Below, piece after piece: positions 25,786-33,357 of a stretch of DNA of 41,591 nucleotides. The notes below the pieces were generated by a model, which searched no databases, was not told the DNA's origin, and saw only the letters and a list, made by a program, of their open reading frames with translations. Position 1 is the stretch's first letter. Every line of letters begins with the position of its first letter. The position numbers and the translations under genes are program-made. Source of the stretch: an uncultured Hyphomicrobiales bacterium (GTDB lineage: Bacteria; Pseudomonadota; Alphaproteobacteria; Rhizobiales; Beijerinckiaceae); contig CAIKAR010000096.1 in NCBI GenBank assembly GCA_903825465.1, positions 1 through 41,591 of the forward strand. Direction: 5' to 3'.

Positions 25786-27558
25786 TCAGAGCGTGAACAC
25801 GTTGAGCATGGAGCAGGCCGCCTGGTCCTTCAACGCCTCGGGCTTCGGCCGCAGCCAATGCGGGCCGGAAAGCACCGCGAGATACTGCTTGCCGTTGATG
25901 GCGTAGGTGATGGGTGGCGCCATGATGCCGCAACCGACGTTGAAGCTCCACATCTCCTTCAGCGTCTTCGCGTCGTAGGCGGTGATTTCGCCGTCCATGT
26001 GGCCGGTGAAGACAAGGCCGCCCGCCGTCGCCAGAACGCCGGACCAGTTGGGATAGGTCAGTTTGATCTTCGCCTTCGTTTCGCCTGTCACGGGATCAAG
26101 GGCCGCCAAACCGCCGTAGATCGGTTCGTTGGTGGGGTAATTGGCGCTGCCGCCGGTGAAGCGGTCCCGGGGCTTCGCGGTGCCGCCTTGATCCACGAAG
26201 TCCGCCTGCTGCTTGCCTTCGAGCATGTTGCAGCCCTCGGCCGACGGCACGTACATCGTGTTCAGTTCGGGATTGTAGGCCGCCGGCTCCCAGTTCTTGC
26301 CACCCGATGTCATCGGGCATTTCAGCGCGCCCTTCGGATTGGCGCGCGTCGCGTGGCTGTTGACGACGTAGGGTTGCACGTCGAGGCTCGGGTCGTATTC
26401 CAGCGGCTTGCCGGTCTTCGGATCGAGGCCTTTCGACCACGTGAGCTTGTCCACATAGGCGCGGCCGCCGACGAACGAGCCGTTCACCGCGTCGAGCGAG
26501 TAATAAAAGCCGTTGCGCGCCGCGTGCGTGACGAGCTTGCGAGTCGCGCCGCCGACGTTCACGTCGATGATCGGATGCTCGCTGATTTCATCGAAGTCGT
26601 AGGGATCGTTGGGCGTGTACTGGAAGCCCCATTTGATCTTGCCGTCGGTCGGCGTCATCGCGAGCACGCTCGCCGCCCACTTGTTGTCGCCGGGGCGGTA
26701 TTCGGGATCGTAGTCGGGACCGGCGTTGCCGATGCCTTGGTAAAACGTGTCCGCCTGCGCGTCGTAGGTCGCCGTCACCCAAATCGACGCGCCGCCGTGC
26801 TGCCAACGGTCCTTGCCGTCCTTCCAGGTTTCGTTGCCTGGCTCGCCCTTGCCGGGAATGGTGTAGGTGCGCCACACCTGTTTCCCGGTGTTGAGATCGG
26901 TCGCGTCGATCCACCCGCGAATGCCGAATTCGCCGCCCGCGGATCCCGTGATCGCAAGGTCGCGCAGAATCAAAGGCGCCGCCGTGATCGTTTCTCCGAC
27001 CGCCGGCTCGGCGATCTTGCGTTCCCAGACGACCTCGCCGGTCGCGCGGTTGATGGCGAACATGCGCCCGTCGAGCGAGATGGAAATGACCTTGTCCTTC
27101 CACAGCGCGACGCCGCGGTTGTTGACGCCACAACAGGCGACGTCGCCGGCCCAGGCGCGGTCGATGCCCGGGTCCATCTTCCATTTCGTCACGACCTTGC
27201 GGCCCGATGTCAGATCGAGCGCGTAGACCTCGCCCCAGCCATTGGGCACATACATCATGCCGTCGTCGACGATAGGCGTCGCCTCGAGGTTGCCGTTCTC
27301 GTAGCGGCCGCCCGACGCGAGGCCGCCGAGCGCCATCATCTGCACGAGACGCAGGTTCTTCACCGTGTCGGCGTTGATGTCTTTCAGCTGGGAATAGCGG
27401 TGGCCCTGGAAATTCTTGTGGTGCAGCAGCCAGTTTTGCGGCTCCTTGTCGGCGTTGAGCGCGCGCTCGAACGTCATGTCCGCGGCGCGCGCGGCGCCCA
27501 GCGTCGTCGTGAGAAGCGCGGCGGCCGCTATCTTGGCGCCCAATCGAAGGCTCGACAT
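25786..27558 (-). CDS. PQQ-dependent alcohol dehydrogenase, lanthanide-type
   Basis: A 590-residue periplasmic quinoprotein of the methanol/ethanol dehydrogenase family with a signal peptide (about 1-26). Visible active-site features are the vicinal disulfide Cys142-Cys143 (VACCGVNN), metal-ligand Glu210 (GGEFG), Asn278 (GIGNAG), catalytic Asp321 and the extra Asp323 in PYDFDE. The second Asp is the mark of lanthanide-dependent enzymes (XoxF, ExaF); calcium enzymes have Ala or Ser there. The surrounding PYDFDEISEH differs from typical XoxF sequences, so it may be another clade. GGGAG precedes the ATG. It oxidises an alcohol and reduces the following cytochrome c; no xoxJ or pqq genes are nearby. 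Confidence 0.9.
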   Translation of the reverse strand: MSSLRLGAKIAAAALLTTTLGAARAADMTFERALNADKEPQNWLLHHKNFQGHRYSQLKDINADTVKNLRLVQMMALGGLASGGRYENGNLEATPIVDDGMMYVPNGWGEVYALDLTSGRKVVTKWKMDPGIDRAWAGDVACCGVNNRGVALWKDKVISISLDGRMFAINRATGEVVWERKIAEPAVGETITAAPLILRDLAITGSAGGEFGIRGWIDATDLNTGKQVWRTYTIPGKGEPGNETWKDGKDRWQHGGASIWVTATYDAQADTFYQGIGNAGPDYDPEYRPGDNKWAASVLAMTPTDGKIKWGFQYTPNDPYDFDEISEHPIIDVNVGGATRKLVTHAARNGFYYSLDAVNGSFVGGRAYVDKLTWSKGLDPKTGKPLEYDPSLDVQPYVVNSHATRANPKGALKCPMTSGGKNWEPAAYNPELNTMYVPSAEGCNMLEGKQQADFVDQGGTAKPRDRFTGGSANYPTNEPIYGGLAALDPVTGETKAKIKLTYPNWSGVLATAGGLVFTGHMDGEITAYDAKTLKEMWSFNVGCGIMAPPITYAINGKQYLAVLSGPHWLRPKPEALKDQAACSMLNVFTL

Positions 27559-27576
27559 TTTCGATCTCCCTTGATG

Positions 27577-27593
27577 CCCGCGAATGTCGCGGG
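27577..27593 (-). promoter_or_regulatory. Hairpin in the leader of the PQQ dehydrogenase gene
   Basis: CCCGCGA and TCGCGGG (27577-27583 and 27587-27593) form a perfect seven-base stem with a three-base loop, 19 bases upstream of the dehydrogenase start and just before its GGGAG. It could affect translation or be an operator palindrome. No other conserved element of a known riboswitch was recognised. Confidence 0.4.
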
Positions 27594-27681
27594 ACTTTTC
27601 GCGCCGGCACCAGCGTTTCGGCGAATTTTCACGAAGCCAAGTTGAAGCGAAACCAACCGCGCGTCAACCTTGGGACGCGAT

Positions 27682-29076
27682 CTAAGCGGCGCGCGCGGCG
27701 ACCACCGCCGCCGCGTCGACCGCGAGGAGCCGGCGATAGCGCGGGACAATCGCGAGCGCCACGATCAACCCAACAATCAGCGGCGCCGCGGCGAATAAGA
27801 AGATTTGCTGGTTCGGCATATGCGCGCCGAAAGCGAAGCCGCCAAGCAGAGGGCCAAGGCCACCGCCAATGCGGCCGCAAGCGAAATTCGAGCCGACGCC
27901 CCAGGAACGGATATAGGTCGGATAGATGTTCGCCTCCGACGCGATATTGCCGAATTGCAGCCCCAGCAGACAGAAGCCGGCGGCGGCCACCAACGCGATC
28001 AAGACGATGGGCGGCAGGCCCGGAAGCCCGATGCAAGCGACAATCGGAATGGCGCAGGCGTAGAGCACAGGCACGGGCAAAAATCCGAGCTTGTCGAGAA
28101 AGCGCATCGACACCAGCCCGGCGAGCGTGCCGCCGAACTGGAAAAGCCCCGTGGCGATCTGAGCCTGCTCGGGCGACGTGCCCGAAGCCGACAACACCGT
28201 CGGCATCCATTGGTTGATGAAATAAAACACGCCCAGCGTGACGATGTTCGACAGCCAGAACAACGGCGTCAGCGTCGCCAGCGGACCCTCGAACAGGGCG
28301 CCGAGCGAGAATTTCGCGCGGTTCGCCTCGCCCGCGATGACGAAGCGGGTGTTGGGCCCGATGTTCAGGCCGGGATCGATGCGGCGCAACAACGCGGCGA
28401 GCTCGCCGCGCCGTTCGGGCCGCAAAGCCAAAAACTTGATCGATTCGGGCAGCGCGAACAGCAATATCAGCGCGAACACGATCGGCGCGACGCCGCCGAT
28501 CCAGAACAGAATGCGCCAGCCATGTTCGGCCATGTACCGCGCCGCGACGAAGCCCGGCAGTCCGCCGCCGAAAGTGACGCCGGTGAACATCAGCACCACC
28601 ATCGTGGCGCGCGAAGAGCGCGGCGAGAATTCGTTGACCAGCGCGACGACGATCGGCAATGTGCCGGCGAGCGCGACGCCCGCGAAAATCCGCGTCAAAA
28701 CGAGTTGCTGCAACGAACTCGCCGGAATGGCGGCGAGTGTCGAGAGGCCGAAAAACAGCGCGCCGAAGACGATGACGCGCTTGCGGCCGAAGCGGTCGGC
28801 CAGATAGCCGAGCAAGGGCGGCCCGAGAAAGCCGGCGGCCAGCGACGAGCTCAGCAAAACGCCGAGTTCCGGGCCTTTCAACCCCCACTCGCGAATGAGC
28901 GCCGGGCCCGCCGAAGCGGTCGCGCCGAGGTCAAAGCCGTCGGTCATCATGACGAGGAACGCGAGCGCCACGAGACTGATGTTGAAGCCCGACGCGCCTT
29001 GCCGGTCGAGCGCCGCGCCTACGTCGATTGTGTCCTCGGCCAAGTCGCGCCCCCCGTCCTGATTATGCGCTTGCAT
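27682..29076 (-). CDS. MFS transporter, aromatic acid:proton symporter (AAHS) type
   Basis: A 464-residue integral membrane protein with about 12 helices. The first-helix motif FLVMMTDGFDLGATASAGP and the loop GYLADRFGRKRV between helices 2 and 3 are AAHS signatures (PcaK, MhpT-like). The repeat of the loop motif in the second half is weak. ATG 29076 gives an N-terminus of about 30 cytoplasmic residues before helix 1; the frame is open further up but only with a TTG. It probably imports an aromatic or other organic acid together with protons; the substrate is not readable. Confidence 0.88.
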   Translation of the reverse strand: MQAHNQDGGRDLAEDTIDVGAALDRQGASGFNISLVALAFLVMMTDGFDLGATASAGPALIREWGLKGPELGVLLSSSLAAGFLGPPLLGYLADRFGRKRVIVFGALFFGLSTLAAIPASSLQQLVLTRIFAGVALAGTLPIVVALVNEFSPRSSRATMVVLMFTGVTFGGGLPGFVAARYMAEHGWRILFWIGGVAPIVFALILLFALPESIKFLALRPERRGELAALLRRIDPGLNIGPNTRFVIAGEANRAKFSLGALFEGPLATLTPLFWLSNIVTLGVFYFINQWMPTVLSASGTSPEQAQIATGLFQFGGTLAGLVSMRFLDKLGFLPVPVLYACAIPIVACIGLPGLPPIVLIALVAAAGFCLLGLQFGNIASEANIYPTYIRSWGVGSNFACGRIGGGLGPLLGGFAFGAHMPNQQIFLFAAAPLIVGLIVALAIVPRYRRLLAVDAAAVVAARAA

Positions 29077-29109
29077 AGCCGTTGGAGGCGGCCCGCCGCA
29101 AGCGCCAAT

Positions 29110-29142
29110 TAAAAAGGGAGAAGCCGCGGGGCCCCTCCCTTT
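29110..29142 (-). terminator. Rho-independent terminator after the MHS transporter gene
   Basis: On the minus strand AAAGGGAG pairs with CTCCCTTT around a 14-base, GC-rich loop, followed directly by a T-rich run (TTAATT). It stands 22 bases after the stop of the MHS-type carrier gene and before the AAHS gene, so it separates their transcripts. Confidence 0.7.
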
Positions 29143-29163
29143 CAACGACCGCCCGAAGGAGGG

Positions 29164-30837
29164 TCAGTCGTTCGCGTAAATATCGCGGTCCTTGGTCTCC
29201 GGCACGAACAGCAGGCCGACGACGAAGGTGACGAGCGCCACGACGATCGGATACCAGAGTCCGGCGTAGATGTTGCCGGTCGCCGCCACAAGCGCGACGG
29301 CGATGGGGGGCAAAAGACCGCCGAACCAGCCGTTGCCTATGTGATAGGGCAGCGACATCCCGGTGTAGCGAATGCGGGTCGGGAACAACTCAACCAGCGC
29401 CGCGGCAATCGGTCCGTAAACCATCGTCACAAGCACCGCGAGATAGATCAGGACCGCGATCAGCAGCGGCGTGTTGATCGCGTTGGGATCGGCCGCGGCC
29501 GGATAGCCCGCTTCCTTCACCGCGTCGCCAACGGACTTGACGAAAGCCGCCTTGTCCGCCGCGAAGGCCTTGGCGTCGCCGGTCTTGACCGAATCAAACG
29601 ACTTGTCCCCGATCTTCACGGTCGCGACGCCGCCCGGCGCGCCGTTCTCAACCTTGAAGTTCACCGACGAGCCGATAAGCGTCTGGCGCGCCACGTCGCA
29701 TGAACTGGTGAAGACGCGGCCGCCGACGGGGTCGAACAGAAGATTGCAATCCGCGGGATCGGCGGTGACCGTGATCGGCGCCTTGGCGAGAGCGGCCTCG
29801 AGCGCGGGATTGCCGGCGTGCGTCAGCATGGCGAACGCCCAATGATAAGTCAGCGCGCCGAGCAGACAACCCGCCAGAATAATCGGCTTGCGGCCGATCT
29901 TGTCCGACAGCCAGCCGAAGAACAGAAAGCCGACGGTCGCGATCAGCAGCGCGATGATGAGCGCCACGTCCGCCGTGTTGGCCGGCATCTTCAGCGTGTT
30001 GACCATGAAGAGGCGGGCGTAGAACTGGCCGGAGTACCAGATGACCGCCTGGCCGGCGGTGAGTCCGAACAGGGCGATGACGGCGATCTTGCCGTTGCGC
30101 CAGTTGCCAAAAGCCTCGGTGAGCGGCGCCTTCGACTGCGCGCCCGCGTCCTTCATCTTCTGGAAGACAGGCGATTCCGCCAGTTGCATGCGGATCCAGA
30201 TCGACACTCCAAGCAGGAGGATCGACAGCAGGTAGGGATAGCGCCAGCCGCCGCCAAGGCCCGCGTCGGCGAAGGCCGCCGGCGTCATCGAATTGCGGAC
30301 GATGTAAACGACCAGCAGCGAGAGGAAGAGACCGATGGTCGCGGTGGTTTGAATCCACGACGTGTAGAAACCCCTGCGGCCCTGTGGCGCGTGTTCGGCG
30401 ACATAGACGGCCGCGCCCCCGTATTCGCCGCCAAGCGCGAGGCCCTGCAACAGCCGAAGGCCGATCAGGATCGCGGGCGCGAGCCAGCCGATCGCCGCGT
30501 ATCCCGGCACAAGGCCGACAAAAAACGTCGATAGGCCCATGATCGTGATCGTGACGAGAAATGTGTATTTGCGGCCGACGAGATCGCCGACGCGGCCAAA
30601 CACCAGCGCGCCGAACGGACGCACAAGGAATCCCGCCGAGAAGGTCAGCAGCGCGAAGATGAACTGCGTGTTGGCGTCGAAGGCCGAATAGAAAGCCGCG
30701 CCGATCTGCGCCGCCGTCCAGCCGTAAAGATAGAAGTCGTACCATTCAAAGACGGTGCCTAGCGAAGAAGCGAAAATCACCTTCTTCTCGGCCGCCGTCA
30801 TCGGCGCTGTCGTTGTTCTGTCCATTGTCATCGTCAT
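29164..30837 (-). CDS. MFS transporter, metabolite:proton symporter (MHS) type with a large extra loop
   Basis: A 557-residue carrier of the MHS family (ProP, KgtP, ShiA relatives). It shows GTVFEWYDFYLYG (27-39), GRVGDLVGRK (81-90) and GLALGGEYGGA (132-142), all diagnostic. Unlike most MHS proteins of about 430 residues it has a soluble insertion at about 342-455 between late helices, with two cysteines (364, 380) that could form a disulfide on the outer face. ATG 30837 is chosen from three closely spaced in-frame ATGs because GGGGCGATG lies before it. It imports an organic acid or compatible solute; the exact substrate is unknown. Confidence 0.88.
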   Translation of the reverse strand: MTMTMDRTTTAPMTAAEKKVIFASSLGTVFEWYDFYLYGWTAAQIGAAFYSAFDANTQFIFALLTFSAGFLVRPFGALVFGRVGDLVGRKYTFLVTITIMGLSTFFVGLVPGYAAIGWLAPAILIGLRLLQGLALGGEYGGAAVYVAEHAPQGRRGFYTSWIQTTATIGLFLSLLVVYIVRNSMTPAAFADAGLGGGWRYPYLLSILLLGVSIWIRMQLAESPVFQKMKDAGAQSKAPLTEAFGNWRNGKIAVIALFGLTAGQAVIWYSGQFYARLFMVNTLKMPANTADVALIIALLIATVGFLFFGWLSDKIGRKPIILAGCLLGALTYHWAFAMLTHAGNPALEAALAKAPITVTADPADCNLLFDPVGGRVFTSSCDVARQTLIGSSVNFKVENGAPGGVATVKIGDKSFDSVKTGDAKAFAADKAAFVKSVGDAVKEAGYPAAADPNAINTPLLIAVLIYLAVLVTMVYGPIAAALVELFPTRIRYTGMSLPYHIGNGWFGGLLPPIAVALVAATGNIYAGLWYPIVVALVTFVVGLLFVPETKDRDIYAND

Positions 30838-31031
30838 GTCATCGCCCCGCCCGGTTGTGGCCGGGCTCAGCCCGGCGTTGGTCACGGAAACGCCAAGCGC
30901 CAGCGTCGGCCCTTTCGCGTTGCTCCCTGTCGCGGGCCCGCCGTTCACCACGTCCGCGGTTCGCGCGAGCCCCCATCGTTAATGAAACGTATACTATCCG
31001 GGAGGAGGCCGCCTCGTCGATGGAGTGGACC

Positions 31032-31463
31032 ATGAAACCTTCGTCTAGCATCGCGGCCGCGGCCGCGTGCTTTCTCGGGCTGTCCGCGGCCCCCGCTTTC
31101 GCCCGCGGCGCGCTGATATCGGGCTGGATTCCGCCCGCTCAACACGGCGGTTTCACCGCGAACCCGAAGCCCGAGAGGCTGGGGCCGGCGGCGAAGCAGG
31201 CCTCGCTCGGCGCGCCTGTCCACCGCCATCGCCGCTGGCGGCCGGGCGTTGATTCCGCCTTCTACGCCGCGCCGCCCAGCGAGCCCTCGGCGACGGAACC
31301 CAACGACATCGTCGATGACGATTTCCACGGAGCGCCCACGCGACGCGTCGCCTGCGTCAAGCCCCGCGTCATCGAACTCGCGCCTCCCGCGGCCGCCGAC
31401 GCGCCTTTGCCGCGCGTGGTCTATGGGCAACGGCCGCCATGCGCCGAAAGCCGTTCGTACTGA
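31032..31463 (+). CDS. Small secreted proline-rich protein, unknown
   Basis: A 143-residue protein with a signal peptide (MKPSSSIAAAAACFLGLS to AFARG) and a proline/alanine-rich mature part containing two cysteines (one in RRVACVKPR, one near the end in PPCAES). ATG 31032 is chosen because GGAG lies six bases upstream and the leader begins there; an in-frame ATG at 31020 would add four residues. I do not recognise the family. It is divergent from the MHS transporter and ends six bases before the converging rlmB gene. Confidence 0.65.
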   Translation: MKPSSSIAAAAACFLGLSAAPAFARGALISGWIPPAQHGGFTANPKPERLGPAAKQASLGAPVHRHRRWRPGVDSAFYAAPPSEPSATEPNDIVDDDFHGAPTRRVACVKPRVIELAPPAAADAPLPRVVYGQRPPCAESRSY

Positions 31464-31469
31464 GACGCG

Positions 31470-32288
31470 TCAACGCCCGCGGGTCGACACGATCGTCAGC
31501 GCGACCGCGCAGGCGTTGGACACGTTGAGGCTTTTGATCGCTCCGGGCAGATCCAGCCGCGCGACAACGTCGCAGTTTTCGCGCGTCAGGCGCCGCAGGC
31601 CCTTGCCCTCGGCGCCGAGCGCGAGAACGAGCGGCCGCGCCAGCGGCGCGTCGGCGAGCGATGTGTCCGCCTCGGAATCGAGCCCAACGCGCGTGAACCC
31701 CATGTCGCCGAGTTCGCGCATGGCGCGCGCGAGATTGACCACCTCGCACATCGGCACGTGTTCGAGCGCGCCCGACGCGCTTTTGGCCAGCACGCCCGTC
31801 GCGGCGGGCGAATGCCGCTCGGTGACGACGACCGCGTCGACGCCATAGGCCGCGGCGGTGCGCATGATGGCGCCAACGTTGTGCGGATCCGTGACCTGGT
31901 CGAGCACGAGGATCAACCCATCGGCGGGAAGCTCGGAAATATCGATTGGCTCAAGATGGCGCGCTTCGAGCAACGCGCCCTGGTGGATCGCGTCCCTGGG
32001 AACGCGCGCGTCGATGTCGGCGGGCGCGACAATGGAGACCGCCAGTTTCCGCTCCGCCGCGTCGTCGGCGAATTTCGCGGCGGCGGCTTCCGTCGCGTAA
32101 AGACGCAGCAACTTGCGGCGCGGCGAGCGCAGCGCCGCCTGGACGGCGTGAAATCCCCAGATCAGCGCGACATCGGGATCGCCGCGGCGCGCGGACGCCT
32201 GGTCTTTTTCCGCGCGGTCGGTCCGTTGGCCGTCGCTTCGCCCGCCGCCAACGAATGGCTTGCCGCGAAAACCGGATTTCCCCGCCAT
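31470..32288 (-). CDS. rlmB: 23S rRNA 2'-O-methyltransferase of the RlmB/TrmH family
   Basis: A 272-residue SpoU-type methyltransferase. After a basic, disordered N-terminus (about 1-40) it has the RNA-binding domain starting at IWGFHAVQAALRS, then the knotted catalytic domain with motif 1 (DPHNVGAIMRTAAAYGVDAV), motif 2 (LALGAEGKGLRRL) and motif 3 (IKSLNVSNACAVAL). The length and the GFHAV start suit RlmB, which methylates G2251 of 23S rRNA in E. coli numbering; other SpoU targets cannot be excluded. GAGGAAGACGGC precedes the ATG at 32288. Confidence 0.9.
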   Translation of the reverse strand: MAGKSGFRGKPFVGGGRSDGQRTDRAEKDQASARRGDPDVALIWGFHAVQAALRSPRRKLLRLYATEAAAAKFADDAAERKLAVSIVAPADIDARVPRDAIHQGALLEARHLEPIDISELPADGLILVLDQVTDPHNVGAIMRTAAAYGVDAVVVTERHSPAATGVLAKSASGALEHVPMCEVVNLARAMRELGDMGFTRVGLDSEADTSLADAPLARPLVLALGAEGKGLRRLTRENCDVVARLDLPGAIKSLNVSNACAVALTIVSTRGR

Positions 32289-32411
32289 GCCGTCTTCCTC
32301 TTCCGGCGTTTCGCGCGTCCGCCGCCCGGAGCGCCGCTTTGGTTGCCATGAAGTCGGCCGCGACGCAAAGAACGCCGGCTTGAGCGTCGTCAAGCGCCCG
32401 TTGAATGGGGG

Positions 32412-32440
32412 TTGACAGAAGGGCGATGGGTTTTTCATAA
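32412..32440 (+). promoter_or_regulatory. Sigma-70-type promoter upstream of tRNA-Tyr
   Basis: A consensus -35 box TTGACA (32412-32417) is separated by exactly 17 bases from TCATAA (32435-32440), a fair -10 box. Transcription would start near 32447, about 60 bases before tRNA-Tyr and directly in front of a terminator-like hairpin. Confidence 0.6.
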
Positions 32441-32455
32441 GCGCGTCATGAAAAC

Positions 32456-32480
32456 CCCCGCCGCTTGGCGGGGATTTTTT
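32456..32480 (+). terminator. Strong terminator-like hairpin between promoter and tRNA-Tyr
   Basis: CCCCGCC (32456-32462) and GGCGGGG (32467-32473) pair around GCTT and are followed by A and six T residues, a textbook intrinsic terminator on the plus strand. No gene on this strand ends here; it sits 26 bases before tRNA-Tyr and just after a promoter, so it may be an attenuator or end an unseen short RNA. Confidence 0.7.
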
Positions 32481-32505
32481 GTCCAGCGCGCCCAGGCGCG
32501 GCGCT

Positions 32506-32590
32506 GGGGGAGTGTCCCGAGCGGCAAAGGGGGCGGACTGTAAATCCGCTGGCTATGCCTTCGCAGGTTCGAGTCCTGCCTCCCCCACCA
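32506..32590 (+). tRNA. tRNA-Tyr (anticodon GTA)
   Basis: An 85-base class II tRNA including the encoded CCA. The acceptor stem GGGGGAG (32506-32512) pairs with CTCCCCC (32580-32586). The anticodon stem-loop is GCGGA-CTGTAAA-TCCGC with GTA at 32540-32542. A long variable arm and the T-arm GCAGGTTCGAGTCCTGC follow. It is the last core-genome gene before an accessory-looking stretch; tRNA 3' ends are common integration sites. Confidence 0.97.
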
Positions 32591-32644
32591 CGCGGATTTC
32601 ATTGATGTTTTTCAAATTCTGGCTTCCCTTCGGGGGCGATTTCT

Positions 32645-32734
32645 TGTCGCACCATGTCGCATTTATTCCCTCTGTTTCAGGGCATTTTCGACCGTTTCGG
32701 CGATTCCGTGCGACATGGATGCGACATGGCGACA
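32645..32734. repeat. Clustered TGCGACATGG-type repeats, inverted and direct
   Basis: TGTCGCACCATGTCGCA (32645-32661) is the near-perfect inverse of TGCGACATGGATGCGAC at 32709-32725, and a further copy of the unit follows directly up to 32734. The arms are about 50 bases apart, 55-145 bases downstream of tRNA-Tyr. Arrays of this kind fit arm-type integrase or regulator binding sites; no integrase gene is in the window. Confidence 0.5.
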
Positions 32735-32736
32735 CG

Positions 32737-32761
32737 AAAAAAGCCCCGCCGAAGCGGGGCT
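32737..32761 (-). terminator. Rho-independent terminator, minus strand
   Basis: Read on the minus strand, AGCCCCGC and GCGGGGCT (32754-32761 and 32742-32749) pair around TTCG, a very stable tetraloop, and are followed by six T residues counting the last stem base. It lies 24 bases after the end of the small minus-strand ORF at 32786 and terminates the transcript of the 113-residue protein gene. Confidence 0.85.
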
Positions 32762-32785
32762 CGAATCAATGACGGTGGGGACCTG

Positions 32786-32875
32786 CTAGGCGGCCTGCTC
32801 TAGCTCCTGGTCAAAGGCCCGAACGGCGGGTTCGGCCTCCTCGGTTACGAGTTCGACCTGGTCTGCCTTCAGCAC
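32786..32875 (-). CDS. Possible 29-residue acidic miniprotein
   Basis: A short frame with a GTG start four bases after GGAGG and an in-frame TAG stop. The product is acidic (LVTEEAEPAVRAFDQELEQ) and could form one amphipathic helix. It lies 37 bases downstream of the 113-residue protein gene and before a terminator, so it is on the same transcript. The frame remains open upstream without a better start. The ribosome-binding site is the main support. Confidence 0.3.
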   Translation of the reverse strand: MLKADQVELVTEEAEPAVRAFDQELEQAA

Positions 32876-32912
32876 GTGTCCTCCGCCGCCCAACTTGTCG
32901 AAACCGATTCTG

Positions 32913-33254
32913 CTAGCTGACCTCGACAATGTCGCCGGCCTTCCAGCGGGCAAGGCCGGAATAATCGTCGTGTAGCAGCCTGACGCGCCGTCCCGCTGAA
33001 AGAAGCACTTCACGCTGATGCCACAAAGCAAAAACCTGTTTCACCCCATCGCCGGCTTCGCAGGTGATGTGGTGAAGCGCGTTTTTTTGGTCCGGGTCCA
33101 TGCCGGTTTCGTTGCTGCTGATCGCCATTTGCGTCGCCGTCAGCAACCACGTTGCGACCTCCAGCGGCGAATCCATTTCGTCGATGGCTGATCGGGTGAC
33201 GCCGATCTGGCGACCGGCTGGCTCTGCGGCAACGGCTGAAGTCTGTGCATTCAT
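32913..33254 (-). CDS. Unknown 113-residue protein, divergent from XRE-like regulator
   Basis: The protein starts MNAQTSAVAAEPAGRQIG at 33254, preceded by AAGGGGGG; an in-frame upstream start would add 16 residues without such a site. A helical segment (about 28-75, with SPLEVATWLLTATQMAIS) is followed by a small beta-rich C-terminus (VRLLHDDYSGLARWKAGDIVEVS) that resembles an SH3-like barrel. I do not recognise the family. It faces the regulator at 33358 across a 103-bp gap with an operator-like palindrome, an arrangement typical of accessory elements. Confidence 0.6.
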   Translation of the reverse strand: MNAQTSAVAAEPAGRQIGVTRSAIDEMDSPLEVATWLLTATQMAISSNETGMDPDQKNALHHITCEAGDGVKQVFALWHQREVLLSAGRRVRLLHDDYSGLARWKAGDIVEVS

Positions 33255-33312
33255 TTTGGCCCCCCCTTGATCATGCCGCCCAATCGGCGGCAAAGTGGCC
33301 ATATACTGATTT

Positions 33313-33344
33313 GAGTCTAAAAAATATAATAGAGTCTAGGACTC
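33313..33344. promoter_or_regulatory. Promoter and operator of the XRE-like regulator
   Basis: TATAAT (33325-33330) is flanked by two copies of GAGTCTA (33313-33319 and 33332-33338), 19 bases apart. The second is half of a palindrome GAGTC-TAG-GACTC (33332-33344). It lies 14 bases before the regulator start. Overlap of operator and -10 box suggests autorepression. Confidence 0.6.
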
Positions 33345-33357
33345 CTGGAGAAAATTT

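Noticed and set aside
25639-27645. 668-residue plus-strand open frame
   Set aside because: It is the antisense of the PQQ dehydrogenase; high GC keeps stop codons rare on the opposite strand, and the translation has no recognisable domain.
32553-32735. Minus-strand 60-residue frame ending GEAGLEPAKA
   Set aside because: This is the well-known false translation of a tRNA gene read on its opposite strand; tRNA-Tyr occupies the site.
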